A DNA stretch of 64,000 bases from Haematococcus lacustris (Eukaryota > Chlorophyta > Chlorophyceae > Chlamydomonadales > Haematococcaceae), in contig JASKMD010000018.1 in assembly GCA_030144725.1 (NCBI GenBank), positions 6,849,469-6,913,468 of the forward strand, in the 5' to 3' direction. Positions within the stretch are counted from its first letter, which is position 1; the number at the start of each line of letters is the position of its first letter. Both the position numbers and the translations under genes were made by a program. The notes under the pieces are model-generated. The model made no database searches, was not told where the DNA came from, and saw only the letters and a program-made list of their open reading frames with translations. Shown one piece after another: positions 51,164 to 62,600 of this stretch.

Positions 51164-51868
51164 CATTTGTCGCATTCTAGCCAAGCAATCTCCTGCTGCA
51201 GTTTCTCTGACTGATCTCACTGCTTGCTTGAACCCTAAGCCAACTAGCATCACCACACCACTGGCTTGCTACTGGACCACAGCCTGACTTTCAAGCCTTA
51301 CGATAGTCAAAGCTGCCTCAAAGCCCGCCCCTGGCTTACTGAGCTGCAGCCAGTTACACTCTATCAGGCTTTGCAAACAGTCTTCACTACTACAGCTAAG
51401 CTCTCACCCTTCCAAGTTCTGTAGGCAGGTTGGTCGAGATTGACATGGGGACTTGGGTGAGGCAACAAACCCCTGTCCTTGGCATTGCGACCTGGACTAG
51501 AGGCGTGCTGAGACCTGCAGCGGAGACAGCTTACAGTGAAGTGCAGCGGAGCGCGTCGGTACAGTGGCGCGTCGGTACTCCGACCTACAGGCCTGGGTTG
51601 ACACCGCATGCATCCTTCCAAGCTTTCAAGGCCTTTCATCATCTTAGTGCCACGTTACAGGTCACCATGCTACGTTACAGGTCACAGTGCTTTGTCAGAG
51701 GACTGCACAGACTGTGCCAGGCCAGACTGTGCCAGGGCCAGGCTTCAGGCAGCAAGCTGAGGCTGCAGCTGAGCTTCGACCTTAAACATGCTTTGCATGT
51801 CTGAACATCATGCCTATCATTGGGGCTGCAGCTGAGGCTGCAGACTGGGTGGTAAGCACCCTCCTGTT
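51164..51868. other. no recognisable gene
   Basis: Sequence between derivative C and the first eL28 gene (its 3' side). Direct phrases GTTACAGGTCAC and GACTGTGCCAGG repeat near 51655-51735. No protein-like frame. Confidence 0.45.
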
Positions 51869-52770
51869 TCACTTCTTGCCATACTTCTTCACGCGCAAGC
51901 TCTTGTGGATGGCTGCCAGGCGAGCCACCGCCGCTGCCTGCACCATGGCATGGAGCACACCCCAATGAGCCCCGCTGCCTGTTGACAAGCCATGCAGCTG
52001 CTCACGGTCACAACGTGGGCAGTCCTTTGCTGCTGACCCAGCCTGTGCTCACCTTCAGGTCTGGCCTGTGGCTGCCGACCTGCTTGCCCACGGTCTTTAG
52101 CACACGCCGTGCGTTCTTCTTCAGCACAAACTTGGAGTTGTTGGCCTTGGGCTTGCTGGCATTCTTGCGGTTGGGCAGGCCCAGCTTGATGGTGTCAGTC
52201 TTGGCATCGACACTGATGTCCACAGTCTTAGTGTTGCACAAGCCTGGAGCATGTAAGCAGCATCCGCCTCAAAGCTTGAAGCAATGTGGGGCAGCTGTGC
52301 GGCAAGGGAGCACACTGGCGGCAGTCCGCAGCATCCATCCCCTTTGCGACCCACAGATGGCTACTAGGTCGCCGTTCGTAATGGAGCTAGCTTCGCGGCC
52401 TGCATCCTGCCGAGCAGCTCACCGGAGTACTTGTAGCTGTGCTTGTTCAGCAGATTGCCTGGCTCTGCCGAGAAGACGACACCATTGACGCCAGAGCGCA
52501 AGAAAGAGTTGTGCTTCTTCAGACACTGCCAAACCAGAGTTGCGGACATGGCTGTGACGGCGCGCCTGGTTGCCGCAGTAGGGGCGAAAGTGGGCAAAGA
52601 GGAGCTGGCGGTGGGCGAGCCCGTATAGACATTCAATCCACATGCAGCAGGACCGCCATGTGGGCACCGGCAGCTGTTCCGCCTTGTCCTGGTGGCCGGG
52701 CCAGGCACCTTATCTGGGTTGTAATTGCTAGTTGACCTTAGTGCTGATGTGGGCGAAGCTTGTGCTGCTG
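51829..52770 (-). repeat. eL28 segmental duplication, copy 1
   Basis: About 940 bp, direct-repeated at 55973-56936 with a constant 4164-bp offset through the gene. It covers all eL28 exons and introns and a little upstream sequence. Differences are a handful of substitutions. Confidence 0.85.
51869..52549 (-). CDS. RPL28: 60S ribosomal protein eL28, copy 1
   Basis: Exons (minus) 52549-52423, 52243-52053, 51937-51869 close in frame; 128 aa. MSATLVWQCLKKHNSFLRS, VFSAEPGNLLNKHSYKYSG, CNTKTVDISVD, KLGLPNRKNASKP, HRPDLK, then AAIHKSLRVKKYGKK follow eL28 from end to end; length is slightly below the 135-150 typical for eukaryotes. Component of the large cytosolic ribosomal subunit. The ATG lies 4 codons before the invariant LVWQ. 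Donors are GTGAGC at both junctions. Upstream frames extending beyond the ATG are not supported. Confidence 0.93.
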
Positions 52771-53183
52771 TGATCGAGGCTGCAGGCACAGCGCAGCAGT
52801 CGCCCCACACAACAGCGCAAAAAGGAACAATTCGCTGCCCTGTTTACCACTGCTACTCCCCTTCTAATGAAACAACTCTCCTACTCCCTACTGTTTCAGG
52901 TAAGAACTCTCTCAACTGCAGCCTTCATCACCATTGCGCCATGGGCTGCACCCTCGATTACTACAAACTCCATCCCTGGTGGCACGTTTCGTTCCCTGCC
53001 CATTGGCTACTCATCGAAGCCAGAAGGCTGGACGCTTGAAAAGCTTAGTATGAAGCTCAGTCAAGCCCTGGTTAGCTAGGTCACTTTCCGCTCTCCGCCC
53101 ACTGAGCTACTCACTAAAACTAACAACTTAATGCTTGAAATGCTTAATCAAGCATTAGGTAGTTAGACCGGCTGCTGGCGAGC
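52550..53183. other. 5' flank of eL28 copy 1, no further gene
   Basis: The first about 220 bp belong to the duplicated block and would contain the eL28 promoter. A plus-strand frame at 52725-53039 lacks any motif. Confidence 0.4.
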
Positions 53184-53435
53184 TCAAGCATCATTGCGCC
53201 GCCGGTGCTCTCCAGCCTGGTTCAGCCGCTGCCTGGCCTTGGGCAGTGGGTCATTGACCAGCTCGAAGCCCTGCTGGTGCTCCTTGCCAAGGGGGGCAGC
53301 GCCCTCCAGACCCTTCCAGCTGCACATCTCAAGCGGGCGCTGCACGCCCTCCCTCCCCATGCGCTGGAAGTTGACGCAGGGGTTCTTGACCCAGTCCAGC
53401 CACCTGTCCCATGGGGGGGGTTGGGGTTGAGGCAC
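53184..53435 (-). pseudogene. divergent Fanzor-like C-terminal fragment
   Basis: Minus-strand frame RWLDWVKNPCVNFQRMGREG, QRPLEMCSW, then KGLEGAAPLGKEHQQGFELV aligns along its length with the Fanzor C-terminus of this window (RWVDRDCNAALNMQRIGES, RPLEMCWW, KEYPCLAYKRL). The RuvC-III R-D-C-N-A-A is W-V-K-N-P-C, so the catalytic Asp is missing. No upstream Fanzor parts are seen. It is a relic or a divergent catalytically dead branch. Confidence 0.5.
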
Positions 53436-53714
53436 TGGGCCTGGTGCAGCAGGTGAGTGTCCTGGGCTAGGGGAGTGTCCTAGGCTGGTGAATCCTGGGC
53501 AGGAGGCAGAGGCACCTCATGGCACCACATCAGGCGCCGCACCAACACTCGAAGGACCAGCACTTTGGCCCTCAACCTAGAGCCTCCACTGCCATGGAAT
53601 ACTAAGCGTGGACCACTACAAAACGGTGTATTCACCTGTGTTGAGTTCCAATGCACATGGCATACACATGGCATACACATGGGCAGAGTCGCCTACCACC
53701 TACACTATTGCATG

Positions 53715-55440
53715 ACGCAGAGGGCTATGATGTAGATTTGGCATGACAAACATGCACTAATGTAAGCTGATGACAACTCAGCAAAGGGGGGCACACACTA
53801 CTGTGCCGTAACGGGATGCTGCTGCTGCTGAGCCTTGGGTGGCTTGTCTCGCAGCCGCTTGTACGCCAAGCATGGGTACTCCTTCCCTTGGCTGGCAGAG
53901 CTCCCTGCTCTGGCCACCAGCACATCTCCAGCGGGCGCCACCTGCTCTCCCCAATGCGCTGCATGTTCAGCGCTGCATTGCAGTCCCTGTCTACCCACCT
54001 GCCTGGCTGTGGTGGGGGCTTGGCTTTAGTAGCCTTGCCCTGGGGCTCTGAGGCTGCTAGCTGTGTGGCTGCCTGGCTGCTGCATGGGGCCTGGTGGGGC
54101 TTGCTTGGTGCCACTACCGGGCACCACATCATGGCCCGCACTGGCTGGTCACGCTGCTGGCTCCAGGCTGGGCGCAGCAAGCGCTGTTCCACCTGCCCTG
54201 CTGGGGGCTTCTAGTCTGCAGGCCTAGTGGCCCTGCGTTTGTTCAGCTGGCTCTTACAGGGCTGCTGGCCCTTCACTGCTGAGCTGACCCGGCTGGTGCA
54301 GAGCTCATCCACAAGCACCACCCTGCCCCGCCGCTGGTCTGTTCCCCTGGGCCTGCACACCACCTTGCAGCAGGCACCCAGCACCGCATCCGCACCCTAG
54401 CCTCCTCTGGTGCCAATGGTAGCTGCACAAAAGAACACTACCAGCTGCTTGGCACGCCCATGGCGCTGCATAGACAACTCCGCCATCTCCTCCTCCAACT
54501 GCAGCCATGCACACAAGGCACGCAGGGTGGCTGACATGGGGGCACCATGGCTTCATGCCCAAGGCTTCATGCACCAAGGCTTTATGCCCAACCCACCACC
54601 TCTCAGTACATAACCCTCCCACTCACCCTCACCTTCTTGAAGAACTGCTCCAGCGCCCGGTCCTGGGCTCTGTACAGCCCCATCCACTGCCGTGCCCACT
54701 TGAGGGTCCGGGTACACCTCCCACACTGCGTCCAAGGTGGCCAGGGTCACGCGGAAGTGCTGCAGGTTGGCCACCAAGGAGGTGTCGGCTGAGCTTGCTG
54801 CTGCCAGGTGCTAGAGGTGGGGCTTGATCGGTGCTAGCCACTGCTCAGTGTCACGGCGGGAGTTGTTTAGGCCGCTGGCATGCCGCACCTGCCCTTGGCC
54901 AGTTTCCACCGGGCCAGCTGGTCTGCTACCAGCTGGCCTGACGTCTTGTCCCACACCTCTCAGGCTACGCTGACTGCCTGAGTGACGCCGGGGTCGATGT
55001 CCACCTCAGTCTGTGCGGGCTTTAGTAGGACACGGCTTTTGCTTGGCGATGCTCTTCCGCTTCTCCGGAGACATTGCGCCACTAGGCTCATATCAGCTAC
55101 CAGCTCATACCTGCTCATACCAGGGCCTCGCCTATAAGCAGAGCAACTGCTGGCACGCCCTCGACACAAGCCACCCGAGAGCGAAAGCCATCCGAGGAGC
55201 AGGCTACGATTCCTTGCTGAAGCATGACAATCATGCCTTCCCATGGCCCAACTGTTGGTCTTTTTGCGTGGACAACATGACGAAGAATCAACATGGGTTG
55301 CATGGTGTTAGATAGGGACGCTTGTTGCCCTTCATCGCGGTCTGGAGTAGATGGTGCTTCGCGACTGTATCCACCACTCTCGCGACTTACATTGACAACA
55401 GTTACATTGGGTGGGACTTGGGTGCGACCTGGTTGTCAGC
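53715..55440 (-). pseudogene. Fanzor element relic D, reverse strand
   Basis: Reading minus: 5' phrase GTCGCACCCAAGTCCCACCC at about 55437, ATGAAGGGCAACAAGCG near 55355 as in copy B, then diverged sequence. RuvC-I is TEVDIDPGVTQAVSVA (Asp codon 54995-54993), followed by a stop. RuvC-II region: KQLVVFFCAATIGTRGG, stop, then VVLVDELCTSRVSSAV (Glu codon 54306-54304). RuvC-III is GRWVDRDCNAALNMQRIGES (Asp codon 53985-53983) in an open frame from 54192 to 53798. A conserved intron donor (KK|GTGAGG) lies near 54633. Several stops mark it as dead. The 3' tail similarity fades near 53715. It lies between the two eL28 genes. Confidence 0.7.
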
Positions 55441-55972
55441 AGCAGCAGCCGCATCAAGGACACCCAGTCGAACAGCGGACATCGCTGAGCAGCTGATAGC
55501 AGCAGCCTAAGGCTCTTCTTTGCAGCGGTCTGTGGTCCCCCCTTTGCTGCTGCACCTGACCACCAGATTCCTGCCTGGAGCAATTTGCTTACAGCCCCCT
55601 GCCAGGCGACGAGGTGCTCGGGTCGATATGGGGCGCCTTTGAGCAGGTAACCACCAGCTTGCAATGTAGGGAAGGATGTGGCTGCATATGCCTGCTCAGG
55701 CACAGGCTCCGAAGCGGCAGACTGTGGTCTAGGGCCAGCAGGCAGCAAGGAGGCCCCTAGCAAGGATGCCCCTCCCACTTTCCAGTTTGGGAGTGGTTGT
55801 AGGGCGCTGCACAATTCAGTGGGTTGGAATAGTGAAACGTCACACTTGGCTGGGCTGCTGGTCATACGATAGACAGACGGAAGGGGAACTGCCTGGCATG
55901 CACATGGCACATGACAATAATCAATAACCCTGCCAATGGCGTGTCAAGACAGCCACATCATGTCTGTGACTG
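55441..55972. other. no recognisable gene
   Basis: Between the 5' end of relic D and eL28 duplication copy 2. A minus-strand frame (55910-55332) overlaps the Fanzor 5' end and has no motif. Confidence 0.4.
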
Positions 55973-56936
55973 AAGCTGCAGCTGAGGCTGCTGACTGGGC
56001 CGGCGGCTCCTTGTGGCAAGCACTCTCCTGCTTCACTTCTTGCCATACTTCTTCACACGCAAGCTCTTGTGGATGGCTGCCAGGCGAGCCACCGCCGCTG
56101 CCTGCACCATGGCATGGAGCACACCCCAATGAGCCCCGCTGCCTGTTGACAAGCCATGCAGCTGCTCACGGTCACAACGTGGGCAGTCCTTTGCTGCTGA
56201 CCCAGCCTGTGCTCACCTTCAGGTCTGGCCTGTGGCTGCCGACCTGCTTGCCCACGGTCTTCAGCACACGCCGTGCGTTCTTCTTCAGCACAAACTTGGA
56301 GTTGTTGGCCTTGGGCTTGCTGGCATTCTTGCGGTTGGGCAGGCCCAGCTTGATGGTGTCAGTCTTGGCATCGACACTGATGTCCACAGTCTTGGTGTTG
56401 CACAAGCCTGGAGCATGTAAGCAGCATTCGCTTCAAAGCTTGAAGCAATGTGGGGCAGCTGTGCGGCAAGGGAGCACACTGGCGGCAGTCCGCAGCATCC
56501 ATCCCCTTTGCGACCCACAGATGGCTACTAGGTCGCCGTTCGTAATGGAGCTAGCTTCGCGGCCTGCATCCTGCCGAGCAGCTCACCGGAGTACTTGTAG
56601 CTGTGCTTGTTCAGCAGATTGCCTGGCTCTGCCGAGAAGACGACACCATTGACGCCAGAGCGCAAGAAAGAGTTGTGCTTCTTCAGACACTGCCAAACCA
56701 GAGTGGCGGACATGGCTGTGACGGCGCGCCTGGTTGCCGCAGTAGGGGCGAAAGTGGGCAAAGAGGAGCTGGCGGTGGGCGAGCCCGTATAGACATTCAA
56801 TCCACATGCAGCAGCACCGCCATGTGAGCACCGTCAGCTGTTCCGCCTTGTCCTGGTGGCCGGGCCAGGCACCTTATCTGGGTTGGAATTGCTAGTTGAC
56901 CTTAGTGCTGATGTGGGCGAAGCTTGTGCTGCTGTG
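55973..56936 (-). repeat. eL28 segmental duplication, copy 2
   Basis: Direct repeat of 51829-52770. Left junction near GCTGCAGCTGAGGCTGC, right junction near CTTGTGCTGCTGTG. Confidence 0.85.
56033..56713 (-). CDS. RPL28: 60S ribosomal protein eL28, copy 2
   Basis: Exons (minus) 56713-56587, 56407-56217, 56101-56033, each exactly 4164 bp beyond those of copy 1, with identical splice signals and a 128-aa product. Coding differences I noticed are synonymous (the third codon GCC against GCA; two third-position changes in exon 2). Both copies therefore look functional and young or under conversion. Intron sequences differ slightly. Confidence 0.92.
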
Positions 56937-57845
56937 CAGGCAAAGCAAACAGTCTATGGCGCGCTATATCTTATTCTTGGGCAGTGATCGTAGCTCGTGA
57001 CTGGCGTGGTTTGTGCTGGCCTTTTCATCACTGCTGACATCAGCCTCTGCCCATATGGACTGTAGCACCTATCCGCCCACAGGCAGTAACATGACGCTGT
57101 CGACATGTTGGGCTGGTCGACCGCCTGTCAAGCAGGGGTACAAGTCTACACCTCATCTGTATTTCCTGTACCACTGCATATAGTACTACTTTATGGCAAG
57201 TTGAAGTCGTCTGCAACCCATCTGTATGAGTGAACTGCTGGAGGTACTGCCTGCGTCGTCACTGTCCTTGTTTAATGGCTGCAAAGCTTAGCGAGGGCTT
57301 GCAGCACAAGGGAGCCACTGGCACAAGGGAGCCCAGGTACTGTTCAAGAGTGTGTGACTGCACCTTACCCCCTCTGCATTGTATCACTACTCTGGCTGCT
57401 TATGAACAGCGAGCCACACTTGAAGAAGGCAGCAACCTAGTGGCCAACTGATAAGCAGCATTTCTCCAAACACCACACCACCAATGCATGTATGCTTGCC
57501 TAGCTCAACCACCCCAGTGAACTGCCTGCTTCTGACCTTGCTGCTGGCTGCCGTCACCGCTGACTCCTTAACCCTGGGGCAGCAGTCCGACCAGCCCAGC
57601 ACTCCAACAAGCGATGAGCGCTCTCCTGGCTGCTTGGGGCCATGCTGTGGGAGGAGAGGTCCTGCAGCCTTGCCCTCCGCTCCCTCGCCAGTATTGCTAG
57701 CTGACGCTAGCTGTGTGTCGGGAGCGCTGATGCAGTGCATGGTGATGGGGCGCCTTTGTGCACACCTGTGCAGCTGCATAGCCTGTTTGACGCTTGCTGT
57801 CCTAACAGGCTGAGTCACAACTCTGCAGAGTGACGAGGTGTGGTC
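56937..57845. other. no recognisable gene
   Basis: Frames at 57230-57451 and 57484-57813 (opposed by 57387-57818) lack motifs. Likely the 5' flank of eL28 copy 2 and the 3' flank of the NDUFB9 gene. Confidence 0.4.
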
Positions 57846-58563
57846 TCACATCCTGCAAAACAAAAGACAACACCCACCATTGATGAGAAGCACGGTACAC
57901 ATGCATGTTCGGTATGCCCAGCACAGAGTTGGTACTATGCTGGCTGGCATTGTGACGGTAACGTACCAGTCGCCACGCTTGTTCGGGTCCAGCAGGTCAT
58001 AATTCACAAGCACACGGACCTGCATGGTCAGGTGGTAGGGGATTACCAATAAAGATGTCACAGTACAGGTTGCTGCATGCATGCTGTGGTGTGCTGGGCT
58101 GTACACATAAGTACATACATTGCGTGATGGCTCAGGGTTGGAGGAGTAGGCGGTACCACCAGGGATCTCAGGGCCTGCACCAGCACCATGCCAGCAGAGG
58201 TCGCCATTTACTCTGACAGCTGCGGGTTGTGTAAGCACTCGCACTCACGCATCTGGGGCTCCCAGTGCTTGAAGCGTGATAGCAGCTCCTCGCCAAGCTC
58301 AACCTGCTTGGCTATCTGAGCCCTGTCAGTCTGCGAGGCAAGGCTTGCGCCTTGTGTGCGATGCACATGAACACAGAGGTGCGTTTGGGGCGCACCATTG
58401 CCCGGCAGTTCTCAAACTCCATTCGCAAGGCTTCCGCGCGTGGGAACCATTCCTGCCTGCCGGAGCTCCAGTTCAGCAGCTCCCTCAAACCATAGCGATA
58501 CATCCGCATGACGCGGATTTTGTGCGGCAGTGCGGCTATGATCGCATGATACCCCGCGCTCAT
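57846..58563 (-). CDS. NDUFB9: complex I subunit NDUFB9 (B22, LYR family)
   Basis: Exons (minus) 58563-58396, 58330-58249, 58174-58119, 58019-57967, 57852-57846 close in frame; 121 aa. KIRVMRMYRYGLRELLNWSS is the LYR-type first helix, then AEALRMEFENCRAM, TDRAQIAKQVELGEELLSRF, HWEPQMRPEIPGGTAYSSNP and a tail LLDPNKRGDWM. This order (LYR helix, R-x-x-F-E, helical linker, P-G-G-T-x-Y) is that of NDUFB9, a mitochondrial NADH dehydrogenase subunit that binds acyl carrier protein. The last exon has only 7 coding bases. An in-frame start 6 codons upstream is possible; MSAGYHAII fits family length better. Confidence 0.8.
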
Positions 58564-59650
58564 TGCGTCGTGGCCTTGCACCCAACTGCACGCTGTAGCT
58601 GCAGGAAAAACTTCAGAACTTTACGATGCAATGCCTCATGCAAGTTCCCGTAGCGCCACTAGAACACATGAAGCAGGTGTCAAAGTAGCTGTACGCTTTG
58701 TTGATGGTGCACGTTTTTGAAATCTCAGAAACGATAACTATAGCAGGAGCAATTGCCGTGATGCTGTCCGCTTTCGTCATCCTCCATCATCCTCCACATG
58801 TCCTCCAGGCATCCTTCATTTAACCCTATATCATATCATCCTTCACAGAGATGTCCCCAGACAAACATACTCCATTCAACATGATGCAACCAAAATGAAG
58901 CGTCCTTGGTCGCACCCTTGACAACCACAAACTCCACAGGACAGAGTCATACAGTACAGAGCCATCCTTGGCTCAGAGTATCAGAGTACAGCGATGTACT
59001 CAGGCACGAGCGGCACGAGCCTGGCACGGGTCAGCAGCGTCAACCACAGCATGCGTAAGCCTTTGCATGCAACACCTCCAGCAACCGTCGCAGCACATGC
59101 AGGAGGTCGGTCAGGCTCCCGAGCGTGCCTTCTTGCGCTCTAGACTCGGCTTGTCTCCGGTGTAGGTCATGGCCAACCGGGCCGCCACCTCCCCCTTACC
59201 ATCGTACTCGGCAACGATTCTGCGCAGCACAGCAGCAGTAGTAGCAGCACCAGGTATGAAGGCAGTGGCCCAGAGCCAGAGTCATGCCAGGGCCTTCTTC
59301 TCTTCTCCCTGCAATAGCCCTTCCCTCCCTGCCCCAGCCTCCGCGCCCTGTGTGCACCAAGGCCAGTGATAGGGTCGAGACAGGGAGAGGGATGCAACCT
59401 TACTGCACCAGGCAACCAACTGGAAGCACCAAGGAAATGAAGGTGACCGGGCTAGGCTGGGAAGGGAAGGTAGGCAGGCTAGGCCCGGCTTGGGGTCAAA
59501 ACCAGGGTCAGGGTCAAGACCAGGGCCAGGGCCAGGTTCAGACACCAGTCGTTGTGGGCGAGGGGGTGTAAGAGATTGTGACTAGGGGTGTACAGCAGGC
59601 AGGGCAGGGCAGGGCAGGGGGTGCGGCACGCATGGCCGGACCACTGCTGC
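58564..59650. other. no recognisable gene
   Basis: Region between the NDUFB9 start and the HCAR stop. Contains repeated CATCATCCTCCA phrases near 58780 and CAGGGCAGGG repeats near 59600. No frame with a motif; the NDUFB9 promoter should lie at its left edge. Confidence 0.45.
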
Positions 59651-62600
59651 TCACTTCTTTGCATAGGCTGGGGTGTGCTGCGCCGCCCTCTTGGCGCCCA
59701 TATGCCTGTTGACATACAGCCAGTTGCGAATGTAATGGTAGTCCACGCTGTACTTGCCGAACTCAAGTCCTTTGGGGCCGATCTGCGGGGCGCTGCCATC
59801 ACCTTAGATATGTCCAAAGAGAAACAACCCTACCACCCCTACCCCTAGCCCCAGCCCCTGCTCCAGCCCCTGCTCCAGCCCCTGCCCCAGCCCTAGCCCC
59901 AGCCCCAGTCCCAGCCCCAGCTCAGGTGCTGCTGCCAGGGAGAGCACAGTGGTGTAGGAGCCAGAGGACACCTAGCAAGCTGCTCCCCACCTCCCCACCC
60001 CACCCCCTCCCCCTCACACTCCCCCTCCCCCTCACACTATGAGGGCCTGTCAACCAAAACTGGGCAATAGCTCAGTCCAAAAACTGCTTTTCGGCCCCTA
60101 TCTTACAGGCCAAACATATGTAAGGGTGCATGGAGGCAGCTGGTGGTGCAGCGAGGTCCACAGGCTGTGGGCTTACCAGGGCGATGAACCAAGCCAGCAA
60201 GCTGCCTAGCCAACGTGGAGCAGGGTCTTGGAAGCGACCCATCTTTGCCTGGTCGTCACTGACCACTGTCTGTGAGAGAGCAGCAATGGCAGCAATGGCA
60301 GCAGATGGGTGCAGCTGGGGCAGGGGCAGGGGCAGGGGCAGGGGCAGGGGCAGGGGCAGGGGCAGGGGCAGGGGCAGGGGCAGGGGCAGGGGCAGGGGCA
60401 GGGGCAGGGGCAGGGGCAGGGGCAGGGGCAGGGGCAGGGGCAGGGGCAGGGGCAGGGGCAGGGGCAGGGGCAGGGGCAGGGGCAGGGGCAGGGGCAGGGG
60501 CAGGGGCAGGGGCAGGGGCAGGGGCAGGGGCACCCTTACACCACACCATCCAGCCCCCTGGCCCCGCACACACCCTGTCCCCCCCGTGGCCCCCTGTCCT
60601 GGGCCCTGCCCCCTGCAGCCCCACCTGCATCATCAGCGAACTTTGCAGCTGCTAGCGGCTGCTCCTTGCTGGGCTCACCCTCTCTACAGCCCCTTGCCAT
60701 CTGCCCCTACCCTGCGTTACATCCTCCCACCTGCATCACCAGCGGCCGCCTGTCGCCCTGCGACATGGTGGGTGTGACCTGCAGCCTCGCTCTCACACAA
60801 TCTAGCATGGCTTGTCCGCGGCGGTTGCGTACCACCACATGCTGGGGGTGTGACGTCATGTTGCCGCCAAGGTATGGCACACCCATGTAGCCTACCTGCA
60901 TGCAGCCCCACACATGAACTTACATAACCAACACTTGATGGACTGCTGCAACGACATCAGGTGGATGCCCAGGTTCATCAACATCATCATTGTCATCGCC
61001 TCAACCGTCAGCAGCAGCAGCAGCAGCAGCATCATTACATTTGCCTGTTGAAGTTGCTGCCACAGGTTGTGGGTTGATGGCTGCCAAGAGCATCTGGCTG
61101 GCTATGATGATAGAAATAAACAAGGGCAAGGCAACCGAGCGAGCAGTTGACATGGACGAACAAGGGCAAACAAGGACCAAGGGTCGCACGAAGCCACCAC
61201 ACACCCATGTCAGACATCCAGGCGAGACATGCCGAGGTGTTGGCCCTTGTTGCCACCAAGGGTGGCACAGGGCAGGCCAGAGTCAGCGGTGTGATCAGAG
61301 TGAGGGGTGCTTTGCCCATACCACAATGTCAGCCAAGCCATTCGTGTAGTCGAAGCAGCTGTAGCAACTCGGTGCGATGACGTCATTCAGCTTGTTGGCG
61401 GGCAAGCAGAAGTAAGGGATGTACTCAAAGCTGCCGTCCAAGTGTTTCACATGCACCTGCAGAGTGAGGGCATGCGGGTCAAAGTTTGATGCTGTGAGGG
61501 CACATGGACGACGAATGGGGCAGGAATAGTGTGATGCTGCATGGGGGAAGGTTTGAGGGAGGGATGCTGTGCAAAAATATGCACCTGCATGGGGCATGAG
61601 CACAAGGGCATGGGTGAGAGCTCCTAGCACCCGGTCCCGCCTCATTCTTCCACCCCACTTCTCACCCCTCACGCCCCTCACTGGCAGAGCATGCATGGAC
61701 CCCTCACTGGCAGAGCATGCATGGGCTAGCATGGGTTGGGTGTGACAGCCAGGCTCACCCAGGGCATGGGCTCACTTTGTAATCCTGCATGAACTCGTAA
61801 TGCTGAACCTCCTCAGGCCGGCTGCTTGCCGCAGCCAGGAACTTGCCCAGGGTGCCCCTCCTGCCAGCAGATGCACACACACACACACGCCACCCCTCAC
61901 CCTCACCCCCTCACCCTTGCATGATGACATCACACCACGGTGCGCCACCACACCTCACTGGCACCACGGCAGCTGCTTCAAGTGAGCAGTGTGGCAGGAC
62001 ATGAAGGGAGGGAGTGGGGAGCAGGGGGTGGCTCTCAGCCTGCTCCAATACCCAGCCTGCTCCAATTCATGGGCTCCTTGCTGCCTCCATGAAAGAGGTG
62101 CTTCATGATCACCCCAGGAGTATGCAGGGGCGCCCACTGGTGATCTGACTGGAGCAAAGTCAGGCCCCGGCAGGGTGATGGTCACACCTTCTCATCCACC
62201 CATGCTACTCCCAAACTGCATGACACCTTCTCATCCACCCATGCTACTCCCAAACTGCATGACACCTTCTCATCCTCCCATGCCGACACTGTCCCACCAG
62301 AGTTACTTTTTCGTCGTAGTGGAGTCGAACCCACGACCTCTCAATTGTAGGAATCACCCTTAACCATCCTCCCATGCTACTTCCAAACTCCATGACACCT
62401 TCTCATCCTCCCATGCTACTCCCAAACTCCATGACACCTTCTCATCCTCCCATGCTACTCCCAAACTGCATGACACCTTCTCATCCTCCCATGCTACTCC
62501 CAAACTCCATGACACCTTCTCATCCTCCCATGCTACTTCCAAACTCCATAACACCTTCTCATCCTCCCATGCTACTCCCAAACTCCATGACACCTTCTCA

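Noticed and set aside
60072..60890. PLPLPL, GRGRGR and GQGQGQ ORFs
   Set aside because: Period-6 GGGGCA array within an HCAR intron; no protein-like sequence beyond the repeat except HCAR exons.
62283..62360. Functional tRNA gene
   Set aside because: Only a T-arm-like element is convincing; anticodon loop lacks U33 in any register tried and no acceptor stem pairs.
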